Below, piece after piece: positions 23,582-30,436 of a DNA stretch of 34,216 nt; within the stretch, counting starts at the first letter, position 1, and each line of letters opens with the position of its first letter. Location: NCBI GenBank assembly GCA_902495305.1, contig CABUWG010000021.1, positions 1 to 34,216 on the forward strand. Reading direction: 5' to 3'. Source of the DNA: an uncultured Pseudomonadota bacterium. Its GTDB lineage: Bacteria; Pseudomonadota; Alphaproteobacteria; RF32; CAG-239. The position numbers were made by a program, and so were the translations under genes. A model generated the notes under the pieces. It had not been told where the DNA came from. It saw nothing but the letters and a program-made list of their open reading frames with translations, and did no database searches.

Positions 23582-23610
23582 ATTATACCAATTTTTATAG
23601 CGATTTTCAG
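23582..23610 (-). promoter_or_regulatory. Extended -10 promoter for candidate small RNA
   Basis: On the minus strand CTGAAA (23605-23610), a 17-nt spacer and a perfect TATAAT (23582-23587) are preceded by TGG, the extended -10 form. It lies between the DUF6362 gene and metK. Confidence 0.6.
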
Positions 23611-23636
23611 GAAAAATGTAAACATCAAAAATGTCA

Positions 23637-24032
23637 TTACATTTTTTTACCTCGCTTGCCTTTATTAACGAAGCCAAAAATCTTTGCTAATCCAATCAAA
23701 TAAGTTCGGTGCAAGGCTTGCCTAGATAGACCTGTGGAACGGCAAAGTAATTTCCATGGTATATGACTTGAGCGTTTCCATACAATGGATCTTTCGTCTA
23801 CATCAAGTATGGGGAGCCACCGCAAGATTACCATTTCCCAAATTCCTATTTGTTCTTGTGTTGGACGAGGACGGATCGGATGTCGTTCCATGAACGCAAT
23901 TTCCTGCGGAGTATAAACAATCTCAAAAAGCCAACACCGATATTTTGGAGGTCGGACTGGTGGCATCAACCGTTCTACATAGACGGCTGTTTCCAGATCC
24001 TTTTTGATTTGTTCAAGTGTGACTTGCTTCAT
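23637..24032 (-). CDS. DUF6362-type helix-turn-helix phage protein
   Basis: This 131-aa protein begins MKQVTLEQIKKDLETAVYVE with RLMPPVRPPKYRCWLFEIVY. In the second half LPILDVDERSIVWKRSSHIP then WKLLCRSTGLSRQALHRTYL forms a sigma-4-like helix-turn-helix. The 'LPPV...W...' opening and 'VEERKLVW...W..I....G.SR...' close match the DUF6362 family as I know it, common in alphaproteobacterial prophages. Likely a DNA-binding regulator. It overlaps the upstream replication gene by 20 nt. Confidence 0.75.
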   Translation of the reverse strand: MKQVTLEQIKKDLETAVYVERLMPPVRPPKYRCWLFEIVYTPQEIAFMERHPIRPRPTQEQIGIWEMVILRWLPILDVDERSIVWKRSSHIPWKLLCRSTGLSRQALHRTYLIGLAKIFGFVNKGKRGKKM

Positions 24033-24720
24033 CTTGCGCCCCCTTTACCTTGCTAAGCATATCATGACAGATGTCAGTCATGCTCTCCATTTCGGAGTAG
24101 GACAAACCGTTTTCTTTGCAAAACCATTTTCTGACAGCCTTTCGCCAATCCAGCGCAATGTACTTCTTGCCGTTCATCCAGCCGCGGTCAGAATTCCACT
24201 TCACAAACGCCACCGGGTCGATGGTATAACCACTTTCCTTGCAATAAATCGCCACTTCTTCAACGCTCGGAGCACCAACGTATCGTGACTTATCCACATT
24301 TTCCGGCCCTTTATCTTTATCCTTTTTATTTATAAAATCACTTTCAGACTCTTTTTCTTTATCTAGTTCACTATCGTTCTCTTTATCTCTCTCTTTATCT
24401 TCCGGGCGGTCGGTTTGCGCTGGTTCAGGTGGCTCGCTCGAATTTCGCTCAGCGGTCGCTTTGCGATTTGCAGTTCGCTTTTTTGCGTTTTGCGCGTTAA
24501 TCTCGCATGTTTTAAGCCAACGCGAATTGCGCAATTCAATTACTTCTTGAATCGCATCAAAATGAACTTTTTTCATGTCCGTTAGTTTTATAGAAGTGCA
24601 TCCGTATAAATTAAATTCGCACAGTGCAATAATTAAATCGGCGATTTCACTTTTCTTATAGTTATGCACAGCCGCAAGGAAACCGGCAGTATCGAGCAAA
24701 ATAGTTGTTTTTTTATCCAT
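24013..24720 (-). CDS. Phage replication protein (DUF6291-like N-terminus, DnaD-like C-terminus)
   Basis: I start at 24720 (MDKKTTILLDTAGFLAAVHN) with AGGGGTG upstream; 235 aa. Residues 1-75 form a helical DUF6291-like domain (KKSEIADLIIALCEFNLYGC). A very charged linker (about 95-140, Lys/Glu/Asp) follows. The C-terminal part APSVEEVAIYCKESGYTIDP, then WNSDRGWMNGKKYIALDWRK with AVRKWF, is the motif seen at the end of many phage replisome organisers. Role: origin binding or helicase loading, by analogy. It lies in the early operon next to a DUF6362 regulator. Confidence 0.7.
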   Translation of the reverse strand: MDKKTTILLDTAGFLAAVHNYKKSEIADLIIALCEFNLYGCTSIKLTDMKKVHFDAIQEVIELRNSRWLKTCEINAQNAKKRTANRKATAERNSSEPPEPAQTDRPEDKERDKENDSELDKEKESESDFINKKDKDKGPENVDKSRYVGAPSVEEVAIYCKESGYTIDPVAFVKWNSDRGWMNGKKYIALDWRKAVRKWFCKENGLSYSEMESMTDICHDMLSKVKGAQDEASHT

Positions 24721-24733
24721 GTTGCACCCCTTG

Positions 24734-24958
24734 TCATTCATCCATTGTTTTAATCCGGATCACACCTTGAACCCACCGCAGGGCCAAAACTGCACGGTGG
24801 TATTCCTTGGTCTTTTGTTTGCATTTCAGGGTGTGGGCGATTACTTCTTCCTTCAGCTGTGCTTCGAAGTCACGCAACTGAGGGAACGAAAGAGCAATCA
24901 TGCTTTCTACCGGGATTGTTTGAATGATTTCATAAACAGTCTTTTTGCTTTTAACCAT
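24734..24958 (-). CDS. Hypothetical early protein (74 aa)
   Basis: This 74-aa protein starts MVKSKKTVYEIIQTIPVESM after AAAAGGAGAAC. It is entirely helical and charged (FPQLRDFEAQLKEEVIAHTL). It heads the replication operon. Its leader contains one copy of the 43-bp element and the CCTTTTGT dyad overlapping the ribosome site. No family recognised. Confidence 0.65.
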   Translation of the reverse strand: MVKSKKTVYEIIQTIPVESMIALSFPQLRDFEAQLKEEVIAHTLKCKQKTKEYHRAVLALRWVQGVIRIKTMDE

Positions 24959-24966
24959 TTTGTTCT

Positions 24967-24992
24967 CCTTTTGTTATGGTTGATACAAAAGG
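24967..24992. promoter_or_regulatory. Dyad CCTTTTGT-N10-ACAAAAGG overlapping the ribosome site
   Basis: Perfect 8-bp arms (24967-24974 and 24985-24992) around 10 nt. On the minus strand the downstream arm supplies AAAGG of the AAAGGAG site for the 74-aa gene, so as RNA it would hide the site, or as DNA it could bind a dimeric regulator. The sigma-like gene has the same dyad. Confidence 0.7.
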
Positions 24993-25030
24993 TAAAAATC
25001 CCGGATGTCGGAAAATCCCCTCAAAAAAAT
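24988..25030. repeat. 43-bp element, copy 1
   Basis: AAAGGTAAAAATCCCGGA, then a 6-nt centre TGTCGG, then AAAATCCCCTCAAAAAAAT. It is identical to copy 2 (27984-28026) except that all six central bases differ, with no length change. It sits upstream of the 74-aa early gene and ends at the sigma-like gene stop. Confidence 0.9.
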
Positions 25031-25542
25031 CAAATTTTTTTATTTTTGGTTTTTCGTCTTATTTTATCCCTGATATTTCCTAAAACGTTTTTTGATACAT
25101 GCGCCTTAGATGTCGCCTCATCATTTGTAAAACCAAATAAAATGAGCCTTATAAATTGCCACTCTTTATCAGAAACAATTGATTTTAATTCCCTGATTGA
25201 AATTTTATTTTCCAATGTACTTAATGAAAAATCAGAAGTAGCTTCAAAACCTTCTTCCTCGCACATACTATTTAATGATTCTGTGGCGAAAAAACCCGAT
25301 TGCAACTGTCGCAACCGGGTTCGTAGAATTTGCTGTGCTTTTGTTTTTATTGATACAAATAAGTAATCATCAGGAACTTCTTTCTTACGATAAAATCGCT
25401 CTAAATAAAAGAGGACTAAATCTTGAATTAAGTCCTCTCGTTCCTGATAACTAAATAATCCTGTTGAAAAAATATATCGCAAATGAATCTTGATATATGT
25501 TACCACCCTAGGTGGTAGTCCATTGAATAAATTTTGTGTCAT
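25030..25542 (-). CDS. Sigma-70-like phage regulator
   Basis: This 170-aa protein begins MTQNLFNGLPPRVVTYIKIH. YQEREDLIQDLVLFYLERFY (about 31-50) resembles sigma region 2. The C-terminal part ISIRELKSIVSDKEWQFIRL, FGFTNDEATSKAHVSKNVLG and NIRDKIRRKTK resembles a region 4 helix-turn-helix. It is short, as in ECF-type factors. Its promoter (25578-25606) and a dyad lie upstream; its stop touches copy 1 of the 43-bp element. It could direct RNA polymerase to phage promoters, perhaps including the 43-bp elements; that link is speculation. Confidence 0.72.
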   Translation of the reverse strand: MTQNLFNGLPPRVVTYIKIHLRYIFSTGLFSYQEREDLIQDLVLFYLERFYRKKEVPDDYLFVSIKTKAQQILRTRLRQLQSGFFATESLNSMCEEEGFEATSDFSLSTLENKISIRELKSIVSDKEWQFIRLILFGFTNDEATSKAHVSKNVLGNIRDKIRRKTKNKKI

Positions 25543-25549
25543 ATTTTAA

Positions 25550-25576
25550 CCTTTTGTTAATGATTTATACAAAAGG
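25550..25576. promoter_or_regulatory. Dyad CCTTTTGT-N11-ACAAAAGG before the sigma-like gene
   Basis: Perfect 8-bp arms (25550-25557 and 25569-25576) around 11 nt, the same arms as at 24967-24992. It overlaps the predicted transcription start and the AAAGG ribosome site, so it may be a DNA operator or an RNA hairpin. Confidence 0.7.
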
Positions 25577-25577
25577 C

Positions 25578-25606
25578 TATATACTCATAAGTTTAATGTC
25601 TTGCAA
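25578..25606 (-). promoter_or_regulatory. Promoter of the sigma-like gene
   Basis: On the minus strand TTGCAA (25601-25606) and TATATA (25578-25583) are 17 nt apart, directly before the CCTTTTGT dyad. Confidence 0.45.
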
Positions 25607-25678
25607 TGAGCACTTGAAATTCGGAAGACGGAGAATATCTCCATTAAATTTAATTTAAATAAAGCCGAGAAGGCGTAA

Positions 25679-27385
25679 TTATATAAAGCCTAATTCGCGT
25701 TTTTGTTCCTCCCAAGAGTAAGGAAACCGTTCACGCAGTAGTTTGCGTAAGTTTAATAGTTTAGGCTGTGTGCCGTTGATTATTGCCATGATGATATCTG
25801 GGGCAAGTGTTGTCAGGCGAATGATTTGCCCCATATACCCGCGGTCTATATTTTCCCTCCTTGCTAATTCTGTCACGGATAAATGTTTTTCTTCCATGAT
25901 TTGTTTCCAATAAAATGCCAGTGTAACAGCATTAAAAAGTTTTTCATCACGATGAGGAGTTATTCTTTCCACAGAAGCCGGCTCAACAATAACTGTGCGA
26001 CCGCGCTTTTGTCCAAACCGCACCGGATATTTTAATTCCAAAATCTTATTATTAAAGGCTGGATCAGGTTTTACAAAACTGCTTTCATACAAAGTTGCCG
26101 CAAACGGTTGCAATTTAATTTCAATGTGATCATGGCAAATAATTACTTTTCTAACTAGTTCTGATATAAAATTGTGTATGGTTCTAGGCTCAAAATATTT
26201 AATGGCATCACCTATATCACTGATAATTTTATGAATGTCAGCCGCGTTGCAATTATGTCCTTGATTTTCAAATTCTTTTAATAATCCCTGCTGAAATTCA
26301 GGAGCCTGAAATATACTTTTGATTTTATCAATAACAAATGATTCAATTTCTCCGGCAGGAATGCTTCCAACCTTGCAATGTGCAATTTTTGCACCTTCCT
26401 TTACCGTCTTCAGTGGTGTGTAATATTCGTAATACTTATTTCCATGTTTACTGCGCGTTGGGGTCATAGCACCGCAATATTCGCATTCTATCAATCCTTT
26501 TAATAAGGAATGCTTGATGACACGCGATGGCCGGAACGCTTCACCTAAATTAGCTTTTCGCAGACTTTTGACTTCGTCCCACAGTTCTTGCGAAATGATT
26601 GCTTTGTGCTGGCCGTCATACAATTCACCTTTATAAACAACTTTTCCTAAATAAACCGGATTATTAAGTATGTTGCTGATCATGGCATGATTAAAACTGC
26701 CTTTTGAAATATTCTTTCCGGTTTTAGTCATGCGCTCTTTAGGCTTATATCCTTTTTCATTTACATCCCGCACTGTCTGAAATTGCGACCCTGTGCGCTT
26801 ATAATCCTCAAAAATAAAACGCACAATTTCAGCTTCTTCTTTATTAATCACCAGTTTTTTATTTTTAGAATCGTAGCCCAAAGGAAGCGGACCACCGGTC
26901 CACATTCCTTTCTTTTTACTGGCCGCAATTTTATCCCGGACACGTTCAGCCCCAAGCTCACGCTCAAATTGTGCAAATGAAAGCAATATATTTAAGGTCA
27001 GCTTTCCCATGGAATCACAGGTATTAAAATGTTGCGTGACAGAGACAAATGAACAACAGTGTTTTTCAAAAATCTTCACTAACTGAGCAAAATCCAATAA
27101 AGAGCGGGTTAGACGATCGATTTTATAAACAACAATCATATCAACTTTACCGGCCTCTACATCTGATAATAATTGTTTCAGGGCAGGCCTTTTAAGGCTT
27201 CCTCCGCTAAAACCTCCGTCATCATAATGTTCCGGCAGGATAACCCAACCTTGGTGTTTCATGCTTCTAATATAATTTTCACCGGCTTCGCGTTGGGCTT
27301 CCAAGGTATTGAATTCTTTTTCGAGACCTTCATCTGTTGATTTACGTGTATATATTGCACATCTGATAGGGCTAAAACTTTCCAT
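25679..27385 (-). CDS. Large serine recombinase (integrase)
   Basis: This 568-aa protein has the resolvase N-terminal domain: IYTRKST with catalytic Ser16, DDGGFSGGSLKRPALKQLL, VVYKIDRLTRSLLDF and SFAQFERELGAERVRDKI. The recombinase domain follows (GGPLPLGYD, ILNNPVYLGKVVYKG), then a zinc ribbon starting CEYCGAMTPTRSKHG. The C-terminus carries an extra helix-turn-helix-like segment (SVTELARRENIDRGYMGQII). It catalyses site-specific integration and excision between attP and attB. It is 11 nt after the DUF2924 gene, a pairing common in alphaproteobacterial prophages. Its location next to a tRNA gene is less usual for serine integrases. Confidence 0.93.
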   Translation of the reverse strand: MESFSPIRCAIYTRKSTDEGLEKEFNTLEAQREAGENYIRSMKHQGWVILPEHYDDGGFSGGSLKRPALKQLLSDVEAGKVDMIVVYKIDRLTRSLLDFAQLVKIFEKHCCSFVSVTQHFNTCDSMGKLTLNILLSFAQFERELGAERVRDKIAASKKKGMWTGGPLPLGYDSKNKKLVINKEEAEIVRFIFEDYKRTGSQFQTVRDVNEKGYKPKERMTKTGKNISKGSFNHAMISNILNNPVYLGKVVYKGELYDGQHKAIISQELWDEVKSLRKANLGEAFRPSRVIKHSLLKGLIECEYCGAMTPTRSKHGNKYYEYYTPLKTVKEGAKIAHCKVGSIPAGEIESFVIDKIKSIFQAPEFQQGLLKEFENQGHNCNAADIHKIISDIGDAIKYFEPRTIHNFISELVRKVIICHDHIEIKLQPFAATLYESSFVKPDPAFNNKILELKYPVRFGQKRGRTVIVEPASVERITPHRDEKLFNAVTLAFYWKQIMEEKHLSVTELARRENIDRGYMGQIIRLTTLAPDIIMAIINGTQPKLLNLRKLLRERFPYSWEEQKRELGFI

Positions 27386-27396
27386 TGGTTTCTCCT

Positions 27397-27804
27397 TTAT
27401 TTTTCTTGCTTATCTAAACCAAAAAAATATCGTCCGGATATTTTGCGGCCGGTTATTTTCTTTGCCACCGCAGATAAGGTTTGATACTTCAGACCATTGA
27501 ATTCAAACCCATCGGGCAGAACCACAACAACATGATCAACACCTAAATACTCACGGACAATTCGTGTCCCTGTCGGCGGCAAATTATTATGTGACCTAGA
27601 CGGAACATGCATATTAGCTATGACCTGTTGCTGATGACTTGAAAGTCCTCCATAGGCAAGTTCCTGTATCCGGTAGGCCAGCCTCGAAATATAGAATTCT
27701 TTATTTTTGGATATAGGCGGCGTATCAAAATACTTTTGCCACATTTCTTGCAACTGGGTAAGCGACTGCCTTTCTAAAAGTGCTACTTGCATTGCTACTT
27801 GCAT
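27397..27804 (-). CDS. DUF2924 protein
   Basis: This 135-aa protein begins MQVAMQVALLERQSLTQLQE. LTQLQEMWQKYFDTPPIS, then FYISRLAYRIQELAYGGL and PPTGTRIVREYLGVDHVVVV, with LPDGFEFNGLKYQTLSAVAK and ITGRKISGRYFFG, fit DUF2924, which is often found directly before serine recombinases in prophages. It may help the recombinase; function is unproven. Its start overlaps the stop of the 57-aa gene. The start could also be the second ATG (MQVALLERQ). Confidence 0.88.
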   Translation of the reverse strand: MQVAMQVALLERQSLTQLQEMWQKYFDTPPISKNKEFYISRLAYRIQELAYGGLSSHQQQVIANMHVPSRSHNNLPPTGTRIVREYLGVDHVVVVLPDGFEFNGLKYQTLSAVAKKITGRKISGRYFFGLDKQEK

Positions 27805-27968
27805 TCTTGACCTCCATTATTAAGACGTTCTTCGTTATCAACACGATACATGCTTGGAAATGAAAGATTATCCAGTCTTTTCTGCGCTAATTCACCACTT
27901 TCTTTCATTTTTAAATACTTAAGTAAGTCTGGCATTATAATTTTAATTAACTTTTCTACTTGGGTCAT
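27795..27968 (-). CDS. Small protein (57 aa) heading the integrase operon
   Basis: This short gene starts at the ATG at 27968 with an excellent AGGAGG ribosome site and ends at TAG (27795-27797), overlapping the DUF2924 start. It reads MTQVEKLIKIIMPDLLKYLK, MKESGELAQKRLDNLSFPSM, YRVDNEERLNNGGQECK. It is mostly helical and charged. Its strong ribosome site and overlap support real expression. Function is unknown. The 43-bp element copy 2 lies directly upstream. Confidence 0.72.
   Translation of the reverse strand: MTQVEKLIKIIMPDLLKYLKMKESGELAQKRLDNLSFPSMYRVDNEERLNNGGQECK
27839..27861 (-). repeat. 23-bp repeat, copy B (inside the 57-aa gene)
   Basis: On the minus strand ATTTCCAAGCATGTAT then CGTGTTG, with 22 of 23 bases matching 18899-18921 on the plus strand. 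Here it encodes the SFPSMYRVD part of the small protein. Confidence 0.6.
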
Positions 27969-27976
27969 TTTGACCT

Positions 27977-27988
27977 CCTTTCGAAAGG
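27977..27988. promoter_or_regulatory. Palindrome CCTTTCGAAAGG at the ribosome site
   Basis: This perfect 12-bp palindrome merges on the minus strand with AAAGGAGG, the ribosome site of the 57-aa gene. It occupies the same place relative to the 43-bp element as the CCTTTTGT dyad does in copy 1. Confidence 0.6.
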
Positions 27989-28026
27989 TAAAAATCCCGG
28001 AGACTAAAAAATCCCCTCAAAAAAAT
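27984..28026. repeat. 43-bp element, copy 2
   Basis: AAAGGTAAAAATCCCGGA, centre GACTAA, then AAAATCCCCTCAAAAAAAT. The flanks (18 and 19 bp) are identical to copy 1 at 24988-25030, and the six central bases all differ. It lies directly upstream of the integrase operon. Confidence 0.9.
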
Positions 28027-28050
28027 GAAAAAATTTTTTATAGAAGCAAG

Positions 28051-28078
28051 TTGACAGTATATGTCATTGATTTAGAAT
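28051..28078 (+). promoter_or_regulatory. Near-consensus plus-strand promoter with palindrome
   Basis: A perfect TTGACA (28051-28056), 16-nt spacer and TAGAAT (28073-28078). The palindrome TGACA-GTATA-TGTCA (28052-28066) overlaps the -35 box, so a repressor could bind there. No real gene follows on this strand before the terminator at 28345-28377. Confidence 0.6.
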
Positions 28079-28336
28079 AATAAAAAACACTTGGCTAGTA
28101 TCTTCAATGAGGGTCACCTTGTTGGATTTGAAACGCAAACAGCATAATAAATTATATAAAGTGAGTAAATTTAATGATTTCTATAGCAAGAGGACAAATT
28201 AAATTGCCCAAGTGCTCGGTGTATACTTTTTGTGGCAGGTGTATACTTTAAAAGGTGTTACAATCAAAACGACAAACACTATTTATAAAATTTTGAAAAG
28301 GGAAATAGTGGCTAGAATTGGGCTTTAAGCGGGTAT

Positions 28337-28377
28337 AAAAAAAGCGGACACTTTAAAGTATCCGTTTTTATTTTTTT
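28337..28377 (-). terminator. Bidirectional terminator after tRNA-Pro
   Basis: CGGACACTTTAAAGTATCCG (28345-28364) is a near-perfect palindrome with runs of A on the left and T on the right. It can end the tRNA transcript on the minus strand and any transcript from 28051 on the plus strand. Confidence 0.82.
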
Positions 28378-28381
28378 AGTT

Positions 28382-28458
28382 TGGTCGGGGCAGCGGGATT
28401 CGAACCCACGACATCTTGCTCCCAAAGCAAGCGCTCTACCAGGCTGAGCCATACCCCG
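28382..28458 (-). tRNA. tRNA-Pro (anticodon TGG)
   Basis: This 77-nt gene begins CGGGGTATGGCTCAG, has anticodon stem-loop CTTGC-TTTGGGA-GCAAG and T arm GTGGGTTCGAATCCCGC, and ends CCCCGACCA with encoded CCA. Acceptor arms CGGGG/CCCCG pair. The anticodon TGG reads proline codons. It is oriented with its 3' end toward the prophage and looks intact. Confidence 0.95.
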
Positions 28459-28518
28459 ATTCAATTAAACACCTATACCATAATCAAATAATTTTATTTG
28501 GCAAGCGTTTTTTTATAA

Positions 28519-28549
28519 AAATAAAGCCCCGCGCGGAGCAGGGCTTTAT
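28519..28549 (-). terminator. Terminator downstream of the ppiD-like gene
   Basis: On the minus strand ATAAAGCCC and GGGCTTTAT enclose a GC-rich loop (28521-28549) and are followed by a T-rich tract. It lies 7 nt past the stop codon. Confidence 0.82.
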
Positions 28550-28555
28550 CCGGAG

Positions 28556-30436
28556 TTAGTCTATAATACCGACGGCCTTATATTTAATCCTAATCCGGTA
28601 GTTTGTGCCGTAATCATTAATCAGCTGTTGAGCCATTTCCTGCGAGGTCTCAAATTGAGCCTTGCGCAAAATGTCTTTTTTCTCGTTTTCCGTAAGCTTG
28701 TCCGAACTGTTAATGACCTTTACCGGAACCACAATCACCTGACGCATGTCATCGCCGATAACTTTCGGCGTTCCGATGTTTTCTCTGAACAATTCCTGCA
28801 TTTGCAGCGCAGAGAAACCGTCAAACGTATCCGACTTCTTTAACGGAGCCGTTGTCTGCAGCTTCAGCCCGAAACGTCTGGCCACGTCTTCAATCTTATC
28901 GCCGTTTTCCACATCATGAAGCACATCGTTGACGACTTCCTGCGCAATGGCGTTCTTTTCATTGCCGGCCCAGATTTTTTCAATCTCCGGCACAACCTCG
29001 TCCATGGCTTTCTGGTGGGGTTCCGTAATCTTGTCAACGTTTACAAAGACAAAACCGTCATCAGTCTCAACCGCCTGACTGGTTTCATCCTGATTATAAG
29101 AAAATGCTGCATCAATAAAATCGGGCGAAGCCACAAGCTTTTCAAAACTTTTCGGCATTGTCTTGGCTTTGCCGTCTTCCTGCAGTCCTTTAACTTCCAA
29201 AAGCGGAACATTCAGGCTTTTTGCAATTTCGGCCAGAGATTTTCCGGCGCCGGCTTCGTCTTCAATCTTGGCAATCAGGTCGCCGGCAGCTTCGTCAGAT
29301 TGTTCGCGGCGCAGTGCCTCAATGATTTTGGCCTTGGCTTTTTCCAGAGATGTCTTCTGCATCGGGCGGATGTCCGTAACTTTCATGATATGCCAGCCAT
29401 ACTCGGATTCTTCCGGCTCCGAAATCTCGCCTTTCTTCAGGCTGAACATGACATCACCCATATTGCCGATAAGCATGTCTTTTTCCACAAAGCCAAGCTC
29501 CGTGGCAGCTTTGTCCTGATTAGCCTCTTTCTTGGCAACGGCATAAAAGTCCGCGCCGTTTTTCAGCTGGGCATAAGCCTTGTCCGCATCGGCTTTGTTT
29601 TCAAAAACCATTTGCAGAATATTTCTGCTCTCGGGAACTTCAAACTGCTTGATGTTTTCGTCATAATAAGCCTTGACTTCTTCATCGGAAATCAAAACCT
29701 TTCCGGCGGCATCGGCACTGGAAATGCTGATGAAAGAAACGTCCCGATTCTCCGGCTCAATGAATTGAGCGGCAAAATCGTTGTAATACTGCTCGATTTC
29801 GTCTTGTGAAATTTTGCGGTCAATTTTCATCTGTTCCGGATCAATATTGATAAATTTGAAAACTTTTTTCTGATTATCAAGCTTATACTGATATTCGGCC
29901 ATAAATTCCGGCACGGTAACGCCGTCCACCATATTGTAAACAAGGTGGATTTTTTCAATATCGCGGCGCAGCGATTGAATATACTCCTGCTCGCTCATAC
30001 CGACCGAAGCCAGAATTCGGCGCATGCGCTGAACGCTGAACTTGCCGTTTTCATCCATAAACTCAGGCTGTGAAGCAATAATCTTCTTAATCAGCTCGTC
30101 ACTGATATAAACATTGTTGTCCTGAGCCGTCTTTTGCAAAATGGCATTGGAAAGCTCTTTTTGAATAAGCCCCTGCAACACGGCATTGCGGATATTTTCG
30201 TTCACGTCCAGATTCTCACCAAACAGAGCCTTGGCTTTTTGCAGCTCGCTGTTCAGCTCGTTCATAATCTGGCTTTGGGTAATCTCAATATCGTCCACCT
30301 TAATCACCGGCTTGTTGTTGGCCGCTGTGGCATAATAGCCGGAGACGCCGAAGAGGGACATAAAACTCAGGGCTGTAAGAATCAAAATCAGCTTCATCAC
30401 CCAAGAGTCCTGAATACTTCTAATTTTTCCAATCAT
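28556..30436 (-). CDS. ppiD: Membrane-anchored peptidyl-prolyl isomerase, PpiD/SurA type
   Basis: This 626-aa protein begins MIGKIRSIQDSWVMKLILIL, with one membrane segment (about residues 13-38) and a long periplasmic part. A SurA-N-like chaperone region (ITQSQIMNELNSELQKAKAL, IRNAVLQGLIQKELSNAILQ) precedes a parvulin domain with ESRNILQMVFENKADADKAY, LGFVEKDMLIGNM and GWHIMKVTDIRP (about 265-360). A degenerate C-terminal region follows. It helps outer-membrane proteins fold after Sec export. It is divergent from tpiA with about 180 bp between them. Length and layout fit PpiD (about 620 aa). Confidence 0.88.
   Translation of the reverse strand: MIGKIRSIQDSWVMKLILILTALSFMSLFGVSGYYATAANNKPVIKVDDIEITQSQIMNELNSELQKAKALFGENLDVNENIRNAVLQGLIQKELSNAILQKTAQDNNVYISDELIKKIIASQPEFMDENGKFSVQRMRRILASVGMSEQEYIQSLRRDIEKIHLVYNMVDGVTVPEFMAEYQYKLDNQKKVFKFINIDPEQMKIDRKISQDEIEQYYNDFAAQFIEPENRDVSFISISSADAAGKVLISDEEVKAYYDENIKQFEVPESRNILQMVFENKADADKAYAQLKNGADFYAVAKKEANQDKAATELGFVEKDMLIGNMGDVMFSLKKGEISEPEESEYGWHIMKVTDIRPMQKTSLEKAKAKIIEALRREQSDEAAGDLIAKIEDEAGAGKSLAEIAKSLNVPLLEVKGLQEDGKAKTMPKSFEKLVASPDFIDAAFSYNQDETSQAVETDDGFVFVNVDKITEPHQKAMDEVVPEIEKIWAGNEKNAIAQEVVNDVLHDVENGDKIEDVARRFGLKLQTTAPLKKSDTFDGFSALQMQELFRENIGTPKVIGDDMRQVIVVPVKVINSSDKLTENEKKDILRKAQFETSQEMAQQLINDYGTNYRIRIKYKAVGIID

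Larger units (their letters stand above)
28027..28381. other. Gene-free stretch at the prophage right end, likely attachment region
   Basis: No convincing gene lies between the integrase operon and tRNA-Pro. The stretch holds a plus-strand promoter (28051-28078), a 12-bp direct repeat GGTGTATACTTT (28218-28229 and 28238-28249), an inverted repeat CACTATTT/AAATAGTG (28277-28310), and the tRNA terminator. The prophage-host junction should be here; the exact crossover cannot be placed without the left end. Confidence 0.5.

Noticed and set aside
28107..28202. 31-codon plus-strand frame after the strong promoter
   Set aside because: No ribosome site, AT-rich random composition.
28312..28330. GTG frame MARIGL after AAGGGAAATA, similar to the start of some recombinases
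   Set aside because: Stops after six codons; too short to claim a gene remnant.
28916..29809. 297-aa plus-strand frame opposite ppiD
   Set aside because: Mirror of the strong ppiD coding frame; no domain, no ribosome site.
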